This document shows positions 62,701-64,000 of a DNA stretch of 64,000 nt, piece after piece. The DNA comes from Paraburkholderia kururiensis JCM 10599 = LMG 19447 (lineage in GTDB: Bacteria; Pseudomonadota; Gammaproteobacteria; Burkholderiales; Burkholderiaceae). The notes under the pieces are model-generated. The model was not told where the DNA came from and made no database searches. It saw only the letters and a list, made by a program, of their open reading frames with translations. The stretch is from positions 1 to 64,000 of the forward strand of contig NZ_RJZE01000017.1 of the NCBI RefSeq assembly GCF_003986935.1. The letters run 5' to 3'. Every line of letters begins with the position of its first letter. The stretch's first letter is position 1. The position numbers were made by a program, and so were the translations under genes.

Positions 62701-64000
62701 AGACCAGGGCACTGCTGCTTTCGGCCGCGCGTATCGTGCTGTTGGCACGCCGCGGGGCGATCGCTGCGCAGCTTGCCTACCTGTCGCAAATGCCGGCACG
62801 GGCATCCGCGCCGCGCCGGCAAAAAAAACCGCGGTCGGCATCCGCGCCCGCGCCTGCCGATATGTCCGCCGTGCCGACGCCGGGCGCCGGGCTCGAATTT
62901 TTCAATGGCCTGGGCGGCTTCGGCAGTGACGGCCGGGAATACGTGACCGTGCTCGCAGCGCAGGCCAGCACGCCCGCGCCGTGGATCAACGTGATCGCCA
63001 ACCCCGGCTTTGGGTTCCAGGTCGCGGCAGAGGGCGCCAGTTACACGTGGGCCGAAAACAGCCATCAAAACCAGCTCACGCCGTGGTCGAACGACCCGGT
63101 GGAAGACCCCGTCAGCGAAGCCATTTACGTGCGCGACGAAAGCACCGGCGACGTATGGACGCCCACGGCGAATCCGATTCGCGACGGGGGGATCTACATC
63201 GCACGTCACGGCTTTGGTTACAGCCGCTTCGAGCACGAAGCGAACGGTATCGCACTCGACCTGCTGCAATACGTACCGTGTGCCGATCCGTTGAAGATCA
63301 GCAGGCTGACATTACGCAATCTGTCCGCCCGCCCACGGCGGCTATCGGTCACGGCATGGCTCGAATGGGTGCTCGGTACCTCGCGCGGTGCATCGGGGCC
63401 CTTCGTCGTGACGGAAATCGACGCGCTCACGGGGGCGATGCTGGCGCGCAACCCATGGAATATCGCATTCGGTACACGCGTCGCATTCGCGGACCTGGGC
63501 GGCCGGCAAGCGGCCTGGACCGCGGATCGCACCGAATTCCTCGGCCGCCTCGGCGACCCAACCGCACCTGCGGCATTGACCGGCAACGTGCCGCTGTCCG
63601 GCGCGACCGGTGCCGGACTCGATCCATGCGCGGCCCTGCAGACTTTCATTGATCTGGGCGCATACGAAAAGGTGGAGGTGATCGCATTCGTCGGCCAATG
63701 CGCATCCGTCGCCGATGCACGGGCATTGATCGAACGTTATCGCGCGGCGGACCTCGACGCTGTCCTCGCCGAAGTGACATGCCATTGGCAGAACGTGCTG
63801 GGCGCCGTCCAGGTCAGGACGCCGGATCGGGCGATGGATCTGATGCTCAACGGCTGGCTGCTGTATCAAACGCTCGCGTGCCGGGTCGAAGCGCGCTCGG
63901 CGTTCTATCAGGCGAGCGGCGCGTATGGCTTTCGCGACCAGCTGCAGGACACGATGGCACTAACACATGTGCGGCCTCTCGACACACGGCAGCATTTGCT
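56721..64000 (+). CDS. ndvB: Cyclic beta-1,2-glucan synthase, NdvB/ChvB type (partial, 3' end beyond window)
   Basis: An open frame of about 2426 codons that runs off the window. Start: first ATG after the in-frame stop at 56637, with AAGG directly before it (tight), followed by RAELFGVERLEQHAQSLAAAQPV, the family N-terminus. Membrane segments lie near residues 415-440, 830-870 and 935-990. A GT84-type glycosyltransferase spans about 620-800: YVITLDADTRLP, GSFTGKGIYDV, LLSHDLFEG, RQNRWTRGDWQ. A glycoamylase-like (PF10091) domain lies at about 1340-1530 (YEYLMPSL, WGISESAYQ, RSFMAHHQGM). GH94-type phosphorylase parts (GGFGSDGREYV, NPGFGFQVAAEGASYTWAENS, YGFRDQLQD) lie at about 2050-2420. Family role: makes periplasmic cyclic glucans for osmoadaptation and host interaction. 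No ndvA exporter is in view. An A-run at 62821 keeps frame. Confidence 0.93.
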   Translation, partial: MASVHTLLQYAIRFRSRSPPWIDTAPVRAELFGVERLEQHAQSLAAAQPVTKKPPAVLALHTRLDDNAAVLLAAYRASATELGSGRDVEPAAEWLLDNYHLVEEQIREIRDDLPSGYYRQLPKLAAGPFAGYPRVFGLAWAFVAHTDSHFDPQVLRRFIDAYQRIQPLTIGELWAVAITLRIVLIENLRRLADEMTAARTAHADADALTERLLESGSARSALEVDIAARSLSTLSEPFAAQLAKRLRDQDPRTTPALGWLEDRLKCQGLSIDEVVQHAQQHQGAANVTVRNVITSIRLISDIDWTELFESMSLVDARLRAGSSFGTMDFPTRNLYRSAIEQLARGSSANELDVTDLALQAAQAAIAEAGDTARAGRAGEPGYHLIAEGRRALEHALEFRPPPRLRMTRFSARLGIGGYVGTILAIAAMLVALALQALWAQWTSQPQGTDAWILASFAVCGFLPATEIATALVNRAVTWCSGAITLPGLELTGGVPSSLRTLVAVPTLLTSETELREQIERLEVHHLAGAGGDLSFALLADGLDADEQELPGDAPLLAVAADAIEELNSRHGRGPGGSRFLLLHRRRVYNASENKWMGWERKRGKLHELNRLLRGATDTNFVPIAGRAPQVPSGVRYVITLDADTRLPRDTALRLIGKMAHPLNRPQFSEIGQRVVSGYAIMQPRVTPSLPVGQEGSLYQRVFSGPGGMDPYAAAVSDVYQDLFGEGSFTGKGIYDVDAFEAALRGRVPENALLSHDLFEGIFARAGLASDVEVVEEVPSRYDVTAKRQNRWTRGDWQLLPWIVGHRGRAQPAMPSIGRFKMLDNLRRSLLAPTMVAALALCWLMPVRAGLAGILALSAVLAVPALLPTLFAILPRRAGIRLRNHFRGLAADMRLAALQIALSAAFLADHAWRMADAIVRTLVRLFITHRRLLEWTTAAQSKASPRLDLPGFYRQMTGGIALALALCTGALAVEPTHWPLVLLFGSLWLAAPMLALWSSRSPAISGRFAMSDADAQGLRLIARRTWRFFETFVTPLENMLPPDNFQEDPKPVIAQRTSPTNLGLYLLSAVAARDFGWAGTTETVDRIEAAFASMQKLPRFKGHFYNWYDTRDLRALAPAYVSSVDSGNLAGHLIALANACEEWLQAPLAPAARPGIRDNLQLAREAVDALPAANAEHGKRLVEIFEEIDTHLRGPQMLDALSPSLIRLTQKAAQTTRAIMPAGGDDSYADLMFWIESLRRSVSEHSRDRRQSGAVPQLLPARLRALADTSREMALGMDFAFLLDPDRKLLSIGYSRADNSLDANCYDLLASEARLASLLAIAKADVPTRHWFRLGRAATPVGKGSALISWSGSMFEYLMPSLVMRAPVGSLLEQTSRLVVERQMSYARSLDMPWGISESAYQARDIDLNYQYSNFGVPGLGLKRGLSENRVVAPYATGLATMVAPRAALKNYAQLTRLGALGRYGFYEALDFTRARLPDGERFAIVRSFMAHHQGMTIVAIANTLLDAKMRARFHREPMIQASELLLQERMPRDVAVAHPRAEEVSTSAADAGTMSPTVRRVAETMAANGPPITHLLSNGRYVVMLTATGAGYSRWREIAITRWREDATRDHWGSFIFLRDTLGSQVWSASAQPVASEPEYGDVVFGEDHAEFTRRDGSLITTVDVLVSGEANGEVRRVSLANSGRSTREIELTSYAELALATPAADNAHPAFSRMFVQTEHLAEFAALVATRRPRSHDDAEVWAAHFAVVEGEIVAEPQYETDRLRFLGRGRNARSAASIADDQPLSNTTGTVLDPVFSLRYRVQVPPGKVVRVTFWTVVAESRAQLLDLIDQHHDRSAFDRAKTLAWTQAQVQLRYLDVDAEEAADFQRLAAPLLYADARFRATPGAIVRGAGPQSALWPHAISGDLPIVLLRIGDIEDIAQVRHLLKAHEYWRMKRLAVDLVIVNERASSYIQELQGAIETAVRSSQSRPRFDGELAQGSVYVLRADLMSVETRALLLSAARIVLLARRGAIAAQLAYLSQMPARASAPRRQKKPRSASAPAPADMSAVPTPGAGLEFFNGLGGFGSDGREYVTVLAAQASTPAPWINVIANPGFGFQVAAEGASYTWAENSHQNQLTPWSNDPVEDPVSEAIYVRDESTGDVWTPTANPIRDGGIYIARHGFGYSRFEHEANGIALDLLQYVPCADPLKISRLTLRNLSARPRRLSVTAWLEWVLGTSRGASGPFVVTEIDALTGAMLARNPWNIAFGTRVAFADLGGRQAAWTADRTEFLGRLGDPTAPAALTGNVPLSGATGAGLDPCAALQTFIDLGAYEKVEVIAFVGQCASVADARALIERYRAADLDAVLAEVTCHWQNVLGAVQVRTPDRAMDLMLNGWLLYQTLACRVEARSAFYQASGAYGFRDQLQDTMALTHVRPLDTRQHL

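Overview
The window is high-GC DNA that reads as a chromosome or megaplasmid segment of a betaproteobacterium of the Burkholderiaceae (Burkholderia/Paraburkholderia type). The evidence is the Tmo/Tbu plus Dmp/Aph gene repertoire, a DUF4148-like lipoprotein, the IS66/IS21/IS3/IS256 relics and an NdvB-type glucan synthase. Genus and species cannot be fixed from the sequence alone.

1-9976: a minus-strand operon reads, in transcription order, HutC-type GntR regulator, MtnK-like kinase, MtnA-like isomerase, class II aldolase, ribose-type ABC importer (binding lipoprotein, ATPase, permease), DhaK, DhaL. This looks like uptake of a 5-substituted pentose (5-deoxyribose or 5-methylthioribose) and its conversion to dihydroxyacetone phosphate plus an aldehyde. 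A perfect palindrome sits at the promoter. A small lipoprotein follows on the plus strand.

10289-33741: a complete aromatic catabolic island. A six-gene toluene/benzene monooxygenase operon (plus strand) lies behind a sigma54 promoter and is followed by a XylR/DmpR-class activator. On the minus strand an outer-membrane hydrocarbon channel follows a 15-gene phenol hydroxylase and catechol meta-cleavage operon with its own sigma54 promoter. A second XylR/DmpR-class activator is divergent from that operon and is translationally coupled to a FadR-class GntR regulator. The chain runs arene to phenol/cresol (TMO), to (methyl)catechol (phenol hydroxylase), to ring-opened semialdehyde (C23O), and then to pyruvate, acetaldehyde and acetyl-CoA. 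Both sigma54 promoters carry the same 16-bp upstream element about 120-195 bp away.

33765-40601: a heavy-metal RND efflux system (outer-membrane factor, pump, adaptor) with the 3' stump of its CusS-like sensor kinase. The rest of the kinase and any response regulator are gone, cut at the edge of a mobile region.

40602-56422: an accessory, decayed region. It holds a 559-aa tyrosine recombinase with two large inverted repeats, an internally deleted IS66, a second IS66 scrap, and IS21, IS256 and IS3 relics. Among them sit a VapBC pair with operator, a 1337-aa CheB-CheR-PAS-kinase-receiver hybrid, a LuxR regulator whose receiver lacks the phospho-acceptor Asp, a stand-alone receiver, DUF1488 and HicB-like proteins, a cold-shock protein and small orphan genes.

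56721-64000: the first about 2430 codons of a giant cyclic beta-1,2-glucan synthase (NdvB/ChvB type), still open at the window end. No tRNA, rRNA or CRISPR was seen.
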